From: Flavobacterium zepuense
GTDB lineage: Bacteria > Bacteroidota > Bacteroidia > Flavobacteriales > Flavobacteriaceae
Length of the DNA stretch: 64,000 nucleotides
Reading direction: 5' to 3'
NCBI RefSeq assembly: GCF_007097145.1
Contig: NZ_VJVZ01000001.1
Coordinates: 1 to 64,000, forward strand
In this document: positions 55,501 through 63,202 of the stretch, piece after piece
Position numbering within the stretch: the first letter of the stretch is position 1
How the letters are laid out: every line of letters starts with the position of its first letter
Program-made: the position numbers and the translations under genes
Notes under the pieces: generated by a model
Database searches by the model: none
Told to the model about the DNA's origin: nothing
What the model saw: only the letters and a program-made list of their open reading frames with translations

Positions 55501-56313
55501 TGTGCTGTTGATCCAAGCTTCTTACAGCACGTTATTACTACTTTGATAGACAAGGCAGAAAGGAAGAACATAACTTTGTCATTGGATTCTGATTTCATTG
55601 AAAAGAAGTTCAGTATATTAAATTCAATTGAAACCGCTGAAAACCTTTATTTGTGTTTATCAAGTGATAGATATGACTACGAGGGTCATGAGCTCTCATT
55701 TATTTTGAAACTAAAACCAGAATTTTTAGAAAGGTATATACAGTCGATCTCAAGTAAATCATGGTATGAAAGAGATCAGTACAATGAACTTACCTGCCTT
55801 TGGCAATTACCTAACTATCTAAGTAATATTGCAATGGTCTTCGACCATATAGTCCCTAAACCATCGTATTTATTTGCAGGTGAACGAATTTTGGACCATT
55901 TGATAGAATTCACCGCTGATGAAGTCGACACTAATAAAAAAATTAGTTTTTTTAAATATTATATCTGCTTAAACAATCGGGATGCTAAGAAAATGAATGC
56001 TAGTTTTAAAATTATCCAAAATAAATATCAAGCTAATTTTAAATCACTATTCCGCCATTTCTTGGAACACAACCAAGACATAACTTTATTCAGGAAGATT
56101 AATTGGACCGACCAAGGTACAATTATCCGCAATGGTAATTCCATACTGGGTGAAATCAATGAAAGAATTTGGACTCAAATAAAATTTGTTGTCGAAGAAA
56201 TGAATCCTAAAATTGAATTTTTGGAACATAAAATTTATATTAATAGTGAAATTGATTATTGCAGAAAAAGCGCAGTTAGTGAACGTAAACATGATTTTCT
56301 AGGAAGAGGTTAG
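52516..56313 (+). CDS. STAND NTPase with N-terminal nuclease-like domain (Avs-like layout)
   Basis: A 1265-residue protein. An N-terminal PD-(D/E)xK-like domain spans about 1-180 (KGTPDTRITLKNGKHIFIQYTTQK), where the usual acidic residue of the E-Y-T-T type motif is Gln. The NTPase follows with Walker A GKSGVGKSK (about 216-224), Walker B LLFIDDV (about 268-274) and the STAND-type VVTVREYVY. The remaining about 850 residues are helical with no recognised domain and would be the sensor. Antiviral STAND (Avs) ATPases have this layout: nuclease effector, ATPase, C-terminal sensor. I cannot name the phage trigger. Gln in the nuclease motif may lower activity or be a family variant. Confidence 0.65.
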   Translation: MNIEAIEMRLMAMNGDALHRLGDHYLFFEGGKDYESINPVGQSEGKQKSTKGTPDTRITLKNGKHIFIQYTTQKNCPEKKAFYNKLVTDLEACFDPKKTSISCKDIEYVVLFFNSNLNEETEQKLKDLTKSYGVPLKLYNLTTIAHNIYKYYPYLAKDYLGIAIGTYQILPLEQFVSEYEKGGIATPLSNPFYHRENEIKAIKSLVEANMITIINGKSGVGKSKVAIEIMKRFRHDHPDYSCFCISNKDLPIINDLRNHLGTAKNTLLFIDDVNKSIHLLREIFTWFTERDVQLKIVVTVREYVYKQIYPSLKEYSNNTYYLPDFNEYEILKIISSEPFNIVDSAYQKKIIQLSKGNARLAIMAAIACKDKQLVVLDSVINIYNEYYKRVSGDSPVLKQPEYLKVLGILSFFRTIDSDNREDSEKIFSAFNIDENQFWTKIYALETYEIVDVFSDKTTAKFTDQILEGYLFYKVFLEDKLVSYRVILDQFFPSYSGRIKFTAIEGQNTFGKIDFENKLLPYVQEKFDSIIRHGESEFDFLKIFYSYLPDETLNYLYKTIQCLPTEEPLVLLNEVENSNAAQKAFIFEGGKKIERYHHDSFFELISEFLKDFNPNFTLSLSLMFDYIEKKQDVAELFIELISGYIAFSADDERLGFEKENFFSIELASRVATGHPIHIYIFLRLAPNFLKTTFFHHVNYHGAKVGKVSYALIEKVITIRAIYWTTFSNIFNNYRLLSLYTLDNIKNGLSQNDHHLLRASDWEALATLFDRHFDPKNFIDTFTINKLIIDLTRGGKTTKYYSEYLKKVDTEEYRWFKVLDYSIVRNREIVREEYENHNDFRTRFNFLKAEEILSNFNYDTSAQYLPLFDLMGDCVTHNIWEFYHPKDAALVLLSNILKYEKMFLELFAVLVTKPYFNQIIDLNTFFITVQQTAPNLLDKVEAIIFSGDFKISQYTRIEFFNSLYQSNITNERCQSYKRTFDKIEGTFYLTFKNAYLYCAVDPSFLQHVITTLIDKAERKNITLSLDSDFIEKKFSILNSIETAENLYLCLSSDRYDYEGHELSFILKLKPEFLERYIQSISSKSWYERDQYNELTCLWQLPNYLSNIAMVFDHIVPKPSYLFAGERILDHLIEFTADEVDTNKKISFFKYYICLNNRDAKKMNASFKIIQNKYQANFKSLFRHFLEHNQDITLFRKINWTDQGTIIRNGNSILGEINERIWTQIKFVVEEMNPKIEFLEHKIYINSEIDYCRKSAVSERKHDFLGRG

Positions 56314-56622
56314 GACAGTATTTAAACTTCAGCGAATGACGCTACGGATATAACTAGAGGCGTCATTAAAGTGGAATAAATTGTAGCCTTAATCGAGAAA
56401 GCACATTTAGTAATAGCTAATAGTTTCAATTTAAAGTTATTGGATATACTACGAAATTGGACTGTAGAATTCCATGAGAACTCATGTAAAGTGTAAACTT
56501 ATCTTATATCGACCTTTTTAGAAATAGTTTGACACACTACAAAGGTTTTTACACAATATTAACGAGTTTCTCTATCAGCAACGAAAATTGCTTTTTAAGG
56601 TTTCTGAAAGATTGCCAGTTAC
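56314..56622. other. Intergenic region between convergent genes
   Basis: These 309 AT-rich bases separate the plus-strand STAND gene from the minus-strand HEPN-motif gene. I see no gene, no strong hairpin with T-tract and no repeat. Confidence 0.5.
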
Positions 56623-57783
56623 TTAGTCCTGTTCGGCATAAAATTTACCTGGGCGCCCTTTAAATGAATTACCATCAAAAGCATTTGCGATAATGATCGG
56701 AAAAGGTTGGGTGGGGTAACATGCCTGCCAAAATTTCCTTATTAAACCCATGCATTCCGTATCAATCATTTTATCACATTTCTCTTTCCAATTTTCTAAA
56801 GTTTGGTAAATTTTGGGTTTATCTACGGAAGAGTGAACATACTGGTTCCTCAGTTCCACACTGGTTTGTAGGTACGTACTAAAAGGTTCTTGATCGCAAT
56901 CTAAAGCCTGACCGCCTACAATTCGGGAAATATTTGAAATTCGTTGTTTTAAATTTGAGTAGTTCTTAAAACCTTTCCTCGTGATACTTTCAATACCCCG
57001 TAGTTGATTTTCTTCATCCACATTTTTACCGGCTCCAGAAAGATAAGCATGGTAACCTACTGAATTTAAGAAACTTTCTACAAAAAAAATTAAATTAATA
57101 TGAGCCTCTCTAAAATTGCGGAATGAAACTTCGTCGCTTGGTTGAATACGTTTTTGCTCTGTCCAATGAATTGAATTAATGTCTATTTCACTGTAATTCT
57201 TTATAGTTTTCCTTTGATAATAGTAATCATATCCTTCGTTGTAAAAATGAGCCGCTGAGTGCATATAATCCATACAATCTACCTGAAACAAATAGAAATG
57301 CTCCGGGTAACCATGATAAACATCATGAAGTAAATGTCCTCTCTTAAGCGCTTTGTCAACATTTACTAAATGTCTTAAGTCATTTAGAATAATTCCTTTA
57401 ACCGTAAAGTCAGGGTTGTTGTTAATATAATCAGAGATGTCTTTGTCATCACAAATCTGTTTAAATTCAAGTTTCTTTTTCGCTTCGCTAACAAAACGTT
57501 GCGTTTCTGCCTGTTGATCTATGACTAAATCATACCTGCCATCCCATTTGAGATCATCTTGCATTAATTGTAATCGTTCTATGTTTTTATTTATTAAAAT
57601 ATAGATTGCCTTCCTATCAACGTCAGATAACAAGCCCCTTACAATCCATCCATAGAATTGCAATAAGAAAGTGTCTTTGCTTAAACTGTTATGTAATGTT
57701 ACATGCATTACGTAAATATACAATAAATGAACATGCTGCTTCCCGTCAATTAATGGTTTTGACGAAGGATTTTCCTTTTTCAA
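56623..57783 (-). CDS. HEPN-motif hypothetical protein
   Basis: A 386-residue soluble protein, mostly helical. A segment at about residue 325, ELRNQYVHSSVDKP, carries R-x4-H, the catalytic pattern of HEPN ribonuclease domains, and a longer helical bundle surrounds it. No other domain is recognised. It is the last gene of the minus-strand group that begins with the graspetide precursor, 57 bases after the membrane protein gene. The role may be a toxin-like RNase in conflict or immunity; that is inference from the motif. Confidence 0.5.
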   Translation of the reverse strand: MKKENPSSKPLIDGKQHVHLLYIYVMHVTLHNSLSKDTFLLQFYGWIVRGLLSDVDRKAIYILINKNIERLQLMQDDLKWDGRYDLVIDQQAETQRFVSEAKKKLEFKQICDDKDISDYINNNPDFTVKGIILNDLRHLVNVDKALKRGHLLHDVYHGYPEHFYLFQVDCMDYMHSAAHFYNEGYDYYYQRKTIKNYSEIDINSIHWTEQKRIQPSDEVSFRNFREAHINLIFFVESFLNSVGYHAYLSGAGKNVDEENQLRGIESITRKGFKNYSNLKQRISNISRIVGGQALDCDQEPFSTYLQTSVELRNQYVHSSVDKPKIYQTLENWKEKCDKMIDTECMGLIRKFWQACYPTQPFPIIIANAFDGNSFKGRPGKFYAEQD

Positions 57784-57840
57784 ATGATGTTCTTCTCAAC
57801 CACCACAATTCTTTGAATGAGTAAGGAGGAGAGGGCAAGC

Positions 57841-58509
57841 TTAGTATAGAGATAATAACGGAGTTATAAAAAAACAACTAAAATAATATGTCAGCATATA
57901 CTTATACACGCACTGGCAAAATATTTCAAATGAATAGATACAAATAATAATAATTGCTCTCTTGTAGTATTCCTGCGACATGGTTAAGCTATCAACTTTT
58001 GAATTGATAGTTTTTAAGTTATTATTTCTGCGTTTAATTAGCCAGTTAATTAGATGCTTTTGGTACTCTTGCTTGTTACCTTTAAAATTAATCTCAGAAG
58101 GGCCTAAAACAGAATAGCTTCCTCTCTCTAATGCTCTAACGGCAAACCATACAGTACGCGCAGCATAAATAGATAAAGTGAAAGAAATAAAAACCGAAAT
58201 TACGATTGTCAACCCATAATTGGTATTTGAAATTACCATAGCATTCGCTGCCACAACTATGGAACTGGCAACGCTTATTGTACTGATAAATAAGGCTGCT
58301 TTTGATTCGATACCTTTCCGTCGTTCATCCTCGCTTTCACTTAATTTTGTAGCAAGGCTAAGAACCTGGTCTAAATTCTCATCATCAACGTCCAGAATAA
58401 ATTCCTGAACAGGGGCATTTGTAACAGCAGGTTCAAGTTCCAGTAATGGCCATATAAATTCTCTTATATTATAACCTGCTTTCTTCAACCAGGAGCGAAG
58501 TGATTTCAT
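57841..58509 (-). CDS. Membrane protein of the graspetide operon, 2+1 TM topology
   Basis: A 222-residue protein. A soluble start of about 65 residues precedes ESKAALFISTISVASSIVVA and YGLTIVISVFISFTLSIYA (two close membrane segments), then a cytoplasmic basic stretch of about 65 residues and a third segment (IIIICIYSFEIFCQCVYKYM). Topology and the KA at the head of the first helix are similar to the PycTM-like protein at 42484. The gene starts inside the ligase gene (41-base overlap), so it belongs to the operon. A decayed copy lies at 46555-47043. Transporter, immunity or pore-forming effector are all open. I do not recognise a named family. Confidence 0.6.
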   Translation of the reverse strand: MKSLRSWLKKAGYNIREFIWPLLELEPAVTNAPVQEFILDVDDENLDQVLSLATKLSESEDERRKGIESKAALFISTISVASSIVVAANAMVISNTNYGLTIVISVFISFTLSIYAARTVWFAVRALERGSYSVLGPSEINFKGNKQEYQKHLINWLIKRRNNNLKTINSKVDSLTMSQEYYKRAIIIICIYSFEIFCQCVYKYMLTYYFSCFFITPLLSLY

Positions 58510-59437
58510 CTGATATATTAAAGTTTAATTGTCTTTCGATCCACGCCCATTGTCCGTTTGGATTTATCTCTAAAAAAACATACTCTTGATTTTGGTCTAA
58601 AATAAAATCAATAGCACCGAAATTGAGATTTAGCTTTTTTGTAAGTGCGAGACATTTTTGCTTGATGTCCTCAGGGATATCTATTACACTGTGTTTCAAA
58701 GGATGGCTGGCTCTCCTCCAGTCTACTGAAGATTCTTCTCCAACTTGCGAATGAATTAATGCGCCAAATATTTTATTGCCTACCACCGTTATTCTTAAAT
58801 CAGCGGTTTTAGTTATCAAATTTTGCAAATAAACGGGACATTGCGCAACTCTTTCGGCCTTACTTTCATCCAATTCCAATTCACTTGTGAAAATTACACC
58901 TTCTTCAATTTCGGCAGCTATTAGTCCTGATTTAATTGGCTTTATAATACATTTCGCATCATTTGAATCATAAAATTTTTTGGCGCTCTCAGGTTTATTG
59001 GTTAAAATAGTATTTGGAATATCAAATCCAATTTCCTGCGCTAATAATAATTGGTATACTTTATTTTCAGCTCTACGGATATCATCTACGGTATTGATCC
59101 AAAAGGCTTTATTTAAAATTTTGTACAAAGCCTCTAATGTGAACCAAAGCTCAGATTTGATAAAATTAATCTCGCCTGAAGACAAACCCTGCGAATGAAC
59201 TATAATTTCCGGGCGCCGGAAGTAAACCGCTCTAATTCTTAAAAGATCTATAGAGACGTCTTTTTTGGAATCGAAAATGAAAAATTGATTATCCTTGATA
59301 TTAAAGGACAGCTGTATGGAATTACCAATTTCGTCAGTATTTAACCGGTAAAAGGGGACGTCTTTGTTGGAGAGGGCTTGAACTATAAAATCACTGGTGA
59401 TGTCATTCTTATTGGTAATAATTAAAATGCTCATCAT
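58469..59437 (-). CDS. ATP-grasp ligase, MvdC/MvdD-type graspetide macrocyclase
   Basis: A 322-residue enzyme. The start SILIITNKNDITSDFIVQAL with DVPFYRLNTDEIG and IRAVYFRRPEII is characteristic of MvdC/MvdD and other RimK-like RiPP ligases. ATP-grasp features follow: CIIKPIKSGLIAA (nucleotide Lys), FGAIDFILDQNQEYVFLEINPNGQWAWIE with the D-x-N metal ligands. It forms ester or amide crosslinks between Thr/Ser/Lys and Asp/Glu side chains in the precursor. It overlaps the precursor gene by 29 bases; a second Met is at codon 2. It is followed by the overlapping membrane protein gene. Confidence 0.88.
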   Translation of the reverse strand: MMSILIITNKNDITSDFIVQALSNKDVPFYRLNTDEIGNSIQLSFNIKDNQFFIFDSKKDVSIDLLRIRAVYFRRPEIIVHSQGLSSGEINFIKSELWFTLEALYKILNKAFWINTVDDIRRAENKVYQLLLAQEIGFDIPNTILTNKPESAKKFYDSNDAKCIIKPIKSGLIAAEIEEGVIFTSELELDESKAERVAQCPVYLQNLITKTADLRITVVGNKIFGALIHSQVGEESSVDWRRASHPLKHSVIDIPEDIKQKCLALTKKLNLNFGAIDFILDQNQEYVFLEINPNGQWAWIERQLNFNISDEITSLLVEESRL

Positions 59438-59741
59438 CCCTTTCTTGCTTGATTAATGTCTTTGTATCCAGATCTAACAAACTAAATCTTTCATCATCTC
59501 GTTCAACTTTAGTAAGTGTTTTTGTACTTAATTCTAAAAGAAAATTGTCGTCATCCTGCTCCTGATGTACTTTAGTTTTAGTTTCTAGTTGAACAGCGCT
59601 ACTCTCAGATTCGATGAATTTTTGCTTGACCCCATTGATGGTTATCATGTTTAGTGAAGCATCATCGTCATATTGAAAAGCAACGCCATTACCATCGCCT
59701 TGGCGGATTGTCTTATAATCAAAGATCAAAGGTCTATTCAT
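59409..59741 (-). CDS. Graspetide precursor peptide with three core repeats
   Basis: A 110-residue peptide. The leader (about 1-50) contains IFDYKTIRQGDGNGVAFQYDDDA. The C-terminal part has three cores of 19-20 residues: TKTKVHQEQDDDNF (from T54), TKTLTKVERDDERF (from T73) and TKTLIKQERDDEHF (from T93). All follow T-K-T-x4-E-x-D-D-[DE]-x-F, which gives two Thr and one Lys as nucleophiles and an acidic cluster as acceptors. This is the expected substrate layout for an MvdC/MvdD-type ligase, encoded directly after it with 29 bases of overlap. The product is an ester- or amide-linked graspetide. Biological activity is unknown. Confidence 0.88.
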   Translation of the reverse strand: MNRPLIFDYKTIRQGDGNGVAFQYDDDASLNMITINGVKQKFIESESSAVQLETKTKVHQEQDDDNFLLELSTKTLTKVERDDERFSLLDLDTKTLIKQERDDEHFNYYQ

Positions 59742-59872
59742 TGTAATAAGGATTATATATTACTAAATTAATGATAATAAATAAATGAAATACAATCTAA
59801 TATTAAAATTTACTTCAGTCTATTAGTAGTAAGTTTCAAATACACTACATCCTCATCCACACTTCAGTATAC

Positions 59873-59908
59873 TAAAAAACCCATTTGAAAAATTCCAAAT
59901 GGGTTTTT
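59873..59908. terminator. Bidirectional rho-independent terminator
   Basis: AAAAAACCCATTTG pairs with CAAATGGGTTTTT around a short loop, with A and T tracts on both sides. It lies between the SDR gene end and the start of the graspetide operon and mainly terminates the SDR transcript coming from the right. Confidence 0.8.
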
Positions 59909-59928
59909 CTATTTTATTTTCAGGGAAA

Positions 59929-60696
59929 TTATATTCTATATCCGCCTGAAACTTCAATGCGTTGTGCATTGATCCATTTCGAATCATTTGAACAAAGAAA
60001 CGCGACCACACTACCAATATCATCGGGCAAACCCACTCTTCCTAAAGCTGTTTCTGAGGCTAAGTGTTTGTTTAAGTCGGAAATATCACGGACAGCGCCG
60101 CCGCCAAAATCCGTTTCAATGGCACCGGGAGCAATGGAGTTGACCCTTATTTTTCTGCTTCCCAATTCAAGCGCCTGATATTTTGATAAAGAATCGATTG
60201 CTGCTTTCATAGCGCCGTAAGCAGAATATCCTTCAAATGAAAATCTTGCCAGGCCTGAAGACGTATTAACAATACTGCTTCCATCATTTAACAACGGTAA
60301 TAATTTCTGCGTTAAGAAATAAGGCCCTTTAAAATGGATGTTGGTCATTGAATCAAGGATCTCTTCCGTCATCGTTTCAATGCGTTCGTTGATGCCAATA
60401 CCAGCATTATTAACCAGCGCGTCCAGTTTGGCATTATAAAATTCCTTTTCTAAGAGGTTTTTTACTGAGTTTATAAAATGGTCAAAGCCAGATGTTGTGG
60501 AAATATCCAAAGGCAATGCAAAGGCTTTTTGCCCAATTGTTTCAATTTCTTTTGTCACTTCATCCGCAAATTCTTTTTTGGTTTGATAAGTAAGGATGAT
60601 ATCAAATCCTTTTTTTGCTAATTGTATAGCTGCATCTTTTCCCAGTCCACGGCTTGCACCGGTCACTAAGGCTATTTTATTCTGATAGTTTGACAT
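59929..60696 (-). CDS. Short-chain dehydrogenase/reductase (classical SDR)
   Basis: A 255-residue oxidoreductase. It has TGASRGLG (TGxxxGxG cofactor loop), NNAGIG, catalytic Ser in IVNTSSGLARF and the YxxxK motif YGAMK. The length is that of a classical SDR. It uses NAD(P)H to reduce a small carbonyl or related compound; substrate unknown. The AraC regulator gene on the same strand upstream is the likely regulator. Confidence 0.93.
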   Translation of the reverse strand: MSNYQNKIALVTGASRGLGKDAAIQLAKKGFDIILTYQTKKEFADEVTKEIETIGQKAFALPLDISTTSGFDHFINSVKNLLEKEFYNAKLDALVNNAGIGINERIETMTEEILDSMTNIHFKGPYFLTQKLLPLLNDGSSIVNTSSGLARFSFEGYSAYGAMKAAIDSLSKYQALELGSRKIRVNSIAPGAIETDFGGGAVRDISDLNKHLASETALGRVGLPDDIGSVVAFLCSNDSKWINAQRIEVSGGYRI

Positions 60697-60766
60697 TTTT
60701 ATATGTTTTAATAATTGTTAAATTCTTTTAATAAATAGTATGGATATACTGAGCAGATGACCAGTA

Positions 60767-61663
60767 TTAGTTCAATAAACTGTTCCTAAAATTATTAGGA
60801 GTACTGCCAACTTCTTTTCTGAACAGGCGTGAAAAATAGGTTGGATTCTCAAAACCAAGCGAGGAGGAAATCTCCGATATGTTCATATCGCCTCCTGTTA
60901 GCATATTTTTTGCCTCACCGATCAAAAAGAGGTGAATAAGTTCTAACGCTGTTTTACCAGTTTCCTCTTTAAGCAGGTCAGTTAAATACCGGGGAGATAT
61001 ATGCATCTTTTCTGCAAGTGAAGTCACCGTAGGCAACCCGGTATTTTTCAGCTTTCGCTCTTCAAAATTAGCGGCAAGCAAAGCGTTGAACCTGGTAAGT
61101 GTCGCCCCCGTTAACGTTGTTCTGTGGATGAATTGTCTTTTATAAAACCGTTGCGCATATTTAAGCATCGAGTCAATATGACTGATCATGATAGCCTTGC
61201 TGAGTTCATCAGTGTTATTATAGTACTCTTTTTCAATGCTGAAGTACAAATTCCAAATGATCTCCTCTTCTCCAGGCGAAAGATGCAAAGCCTCGTTCAC
61301 CTCGTAATCGAAATAGCCATATTTCTTAATTTCGCTATATAGGGACGTTCCTGGTAAGTAGTCCTCATGGATAAGGATCAGAAATCCTTTTTCCTCCAGT
61401 TCGACATTTTTAAAGACCACTTTCTGCTGTGGCCTTACAAAGGACATGGAACCGCGGTCGTGGTCATATTTTGTTTTCCCATACAGCATGCTACCGGATT
61501 TCAACTTTTTGAACCCGATGATATAAAATGCAGAGGAAAATTCAACTTTACCATTGCCGTTACAAGAGTCGCGTTCACCATATACCACACTGAAAAGCGG
61601 ATGTTCTGGCGGTTTAACACCAAGGGCTTCATGCAGGTCGCTGATTTTTAGGAAATGCTTCAT
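60767..61663 (-). CDS. AraC-family transcriptional regulator
   Basis: A 298-residue regulator with a cupin-type N-terminal half and two helix-turn-helix units at the C-terminus (VTSLAEKMHISPRYLTDLLKEETG and NISEISSSLGFENPTYFSRLFRKEVG). It is upstream of the SDR gene on the same strand with 70 bases between, the usual regulator-target layout of these small AraC/SDR pairs in Bacteroidota. Confidence 0.92.
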   Translation of the reverse strand: MKHFLKISDLHEALGVKPPEHPLFSVVYGERDSCNGNGKVEFSSAFYIIGFKKLKSGSMLYGKTKYDHDRGSMSFVRPQQKVVFKNVELEEKGFLILIHEDYLPGTSLYSEIKKYGYFDYEVNEALHLSPGEEEIIWNLYFSIEKEYYNNTDELSKAIMISHIDSMLKYAQRFYKRQFIHRTTLTGATLTRFNALLAANFEERKLKNTGLPTVTSLAEKMHISPRYLTDLLKEETGKTALELIHLFLIGEAKNMLTGGDMNISEISSSLGFENPTYFSRLFRKEVGSTPNNFRNSLLN

Positions 61664-61820
61664 TTTTCAGGATTTAACAAAAGAGTCCGGCAAGTCCGGA
61701 TGCTAATTTGATTTGGTACAAATTTCTGCTAATTAGTAATAGCTATCATGATACAAAAGTGGGCAATAATGAAACGTTTCAACGTTTCACCTCCGGGTAT
61801 GCATATCTGTCATCGATGTA

Positions 61821-62168
61821 CTAATCTTGGGAAACAACCTGCTTGTGATTTACACCCCAATCTTTTAATGAATAGATTATGGGGGTTAAAGTATCGGCAT
61901 ACTTTTCCAGGGTATATACGATCTTAACGGGATAATCACCCAGCACAGTGCGCTTAAGAAGTTTGTGTTGTTCAAGTTCTTTAAGTTCCTTAGCCAATAC
62001 TTTAGGGGTTATCCCTGGTATGCTTTCCTGTATATCAGTAAACCGGTCATTGCCGACGCCCACTGAAATGATAATAGGTAGCTTCCATTTACCATTTATT
62101 ACGTCAAGTGCATCCCTTACCGGCTTTATTGTATTTAAGCAATCGCAGTGTGTTTTTTTCTGAGCCAT
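61821..62168 (-). CDS. HxlR-family transcriptional regulator
   Basis: A 115-residue winged-helix protein: CLNTIKPVRDALDVINGKWKLPIIISVGVGNDRFTDIQESIPGITPKVLAKELKELE. The conserved Cys before I-x-P-V-R-D-A-L is the redox-type Cys of HxlR/YodB-like proteins. It is divergent from the NAD(P)-binding gene at 62380, the usual arrangement for regulator and target oxidoreductase. A perfect inverted repeat near its start is the operator candidate. Confidence 0.9.
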   Translation of the reverse strand: MAQKKTHCDCLNTIKPVRDALDVINGKWKLPIIISVGVGNDRFTDIQESIPGITPKVLAKELKELEQHKLLKRTVLGDYPVKIVYTLEKYADTLTPIIYSLKDWGVNHKQVVSQD

Positions 62169-62191
62169 AGAATCCTTTAATTAAAATTACA

Positions 62192-62207
62192 CTTTCCTTT
62201 GGGAAAG
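62192..62207. promoter_or_regulatory. Operator-like inverted repeat for the HxlR regulator
   Basis: CTTTCC-TTTG-GGAAAG is a perfect six-base inverted repeat around a four-base centre. It lies 24 bases upstream of the HxlR start codon and within the shared divergent gap, so it can control both genes. A -7 type TAGCTTTG follows at 62236-62243 on the plus strand. Confidence 0.5.
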
Positions 62208-62379
62208 GACTATACAAAGGAAAGCAAAATATAGGTAGCTTTGCAATAACGCTAAATTTAATCAGACTTAAAAAAATCGGAAGGCAGGTTGCAGGTTTGA
62301 TCTGCGGGCTAACATCCAGAGAAGCATCACCACGGTAGCAAATAAACGAGTAACCAATTTGACATTAAATATTAAATAA

Positions 62380-63135
62380 ATGAAAATAGGAATAATTGGA
62401 ACAGGTGCCATTGGAGGTACCATCGCTAAAAAAATGGTTTTGGCGGGACATCAGGTTTCAGTAAGCAATTCGGGGGATTTTAAAAAATTAGAAGACCGCG
62501 CTGACGAATTAGGAGCTTCGCCTAAGATGTTAGAGGACCTTGTTAGAGATGTAGAGATTATTATAATTTCCGTACCGACCATTGCGATTCCGAGCCTGGC
62601 TAAAACGCTATTCGATAAAGTATCGCAGGAAACTATCGTGGTTGATACTTCTAACTATTATCCGTTTCGTGATGCCGATATTGAAGAAATCAAATATGGT
62701 AAAGCAGAAAGTGTCTGGCTGTCTGAGCAAATAGGCTGCCCTGTTATCAAAGCTTTTAATATGTTATTGGCAGAAACACTGGTATCCGGGGGCAAACCCA
62801 ATGGCGCACCAACGCGTATAGCGATGGCCATATCAGGCGATGATGCTAAAGCCAAAGAAATTATATCTGGGCTCGTAGATGAAGCAGGATTCGATGTTGT
62901 TGACGCTGGTGATCTGGAAAGTTCATGGAGGCACCAGCCTGGAACGCCTGCTTATTGCACAGAATTAAATGCAACGGAGCTGAAACAGGCCCTCAAAGAT
63001 GGTGACAGGGAAGCTGCACCTCAGATCAGGGATTCTGTTATCAAAATTTTCATGGAACGTACTAGTCAACCCTCGCATGAGGAAACAATAGAAATCAATC
63101 GATCGTTATTTCCTAAAAATCCCAAAACCGCATAA
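62380..63135 (+). CDS. NAD(P)-binding protein, F420-dependent NADP reductase-like
   Basis: A 251-residue Rossmann protein starting MKIGIIGTGAIGGTIAKKMVLAGHQVSVSNS, with GxGxxG and the family of NADPH-dependent F420 reductases and related proteins. IIIISVPTIAIPSLAKTL and VVDTSNYYPFRD follow, and a C-terminal domain with EAGFDVVDAGDLESSWRHQPGTPAYC. Most Bacteroidota lack F420, so it is probably an NAD(P)-dependent reductase of other function. The divergent HxlR regulator is the likely control. Confidence 0.85.
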   Translation: MKIGIIGTGAIGGTIAKKMVLAGHQVSVSNSGDFKKLEDRADELGASPKMLEDLVRDVEIIIISVPTIAIPSLAKTLFDKVSQETIVVDTSNYYPFRDADIEEIKYGKAESVWLSEQIGCPVIKAFNMLLAETLVSGGKPNGAPTRIAMAISGDDAKAKEIISGLVDEAGFDVVDAGDLESSWRHQPGTPAYCTELNATELKQALKDGDREAAPQIRDSVIKIFMERTSQPSHEETIEINRSLFPKNPKTA

Positions 63136-63202
63136 TAGAGCCAGATATAGACGCTGTCATGATACAAATAAGTGGTAAATTTGGATAGTATATAGTAGAG
63201 CA

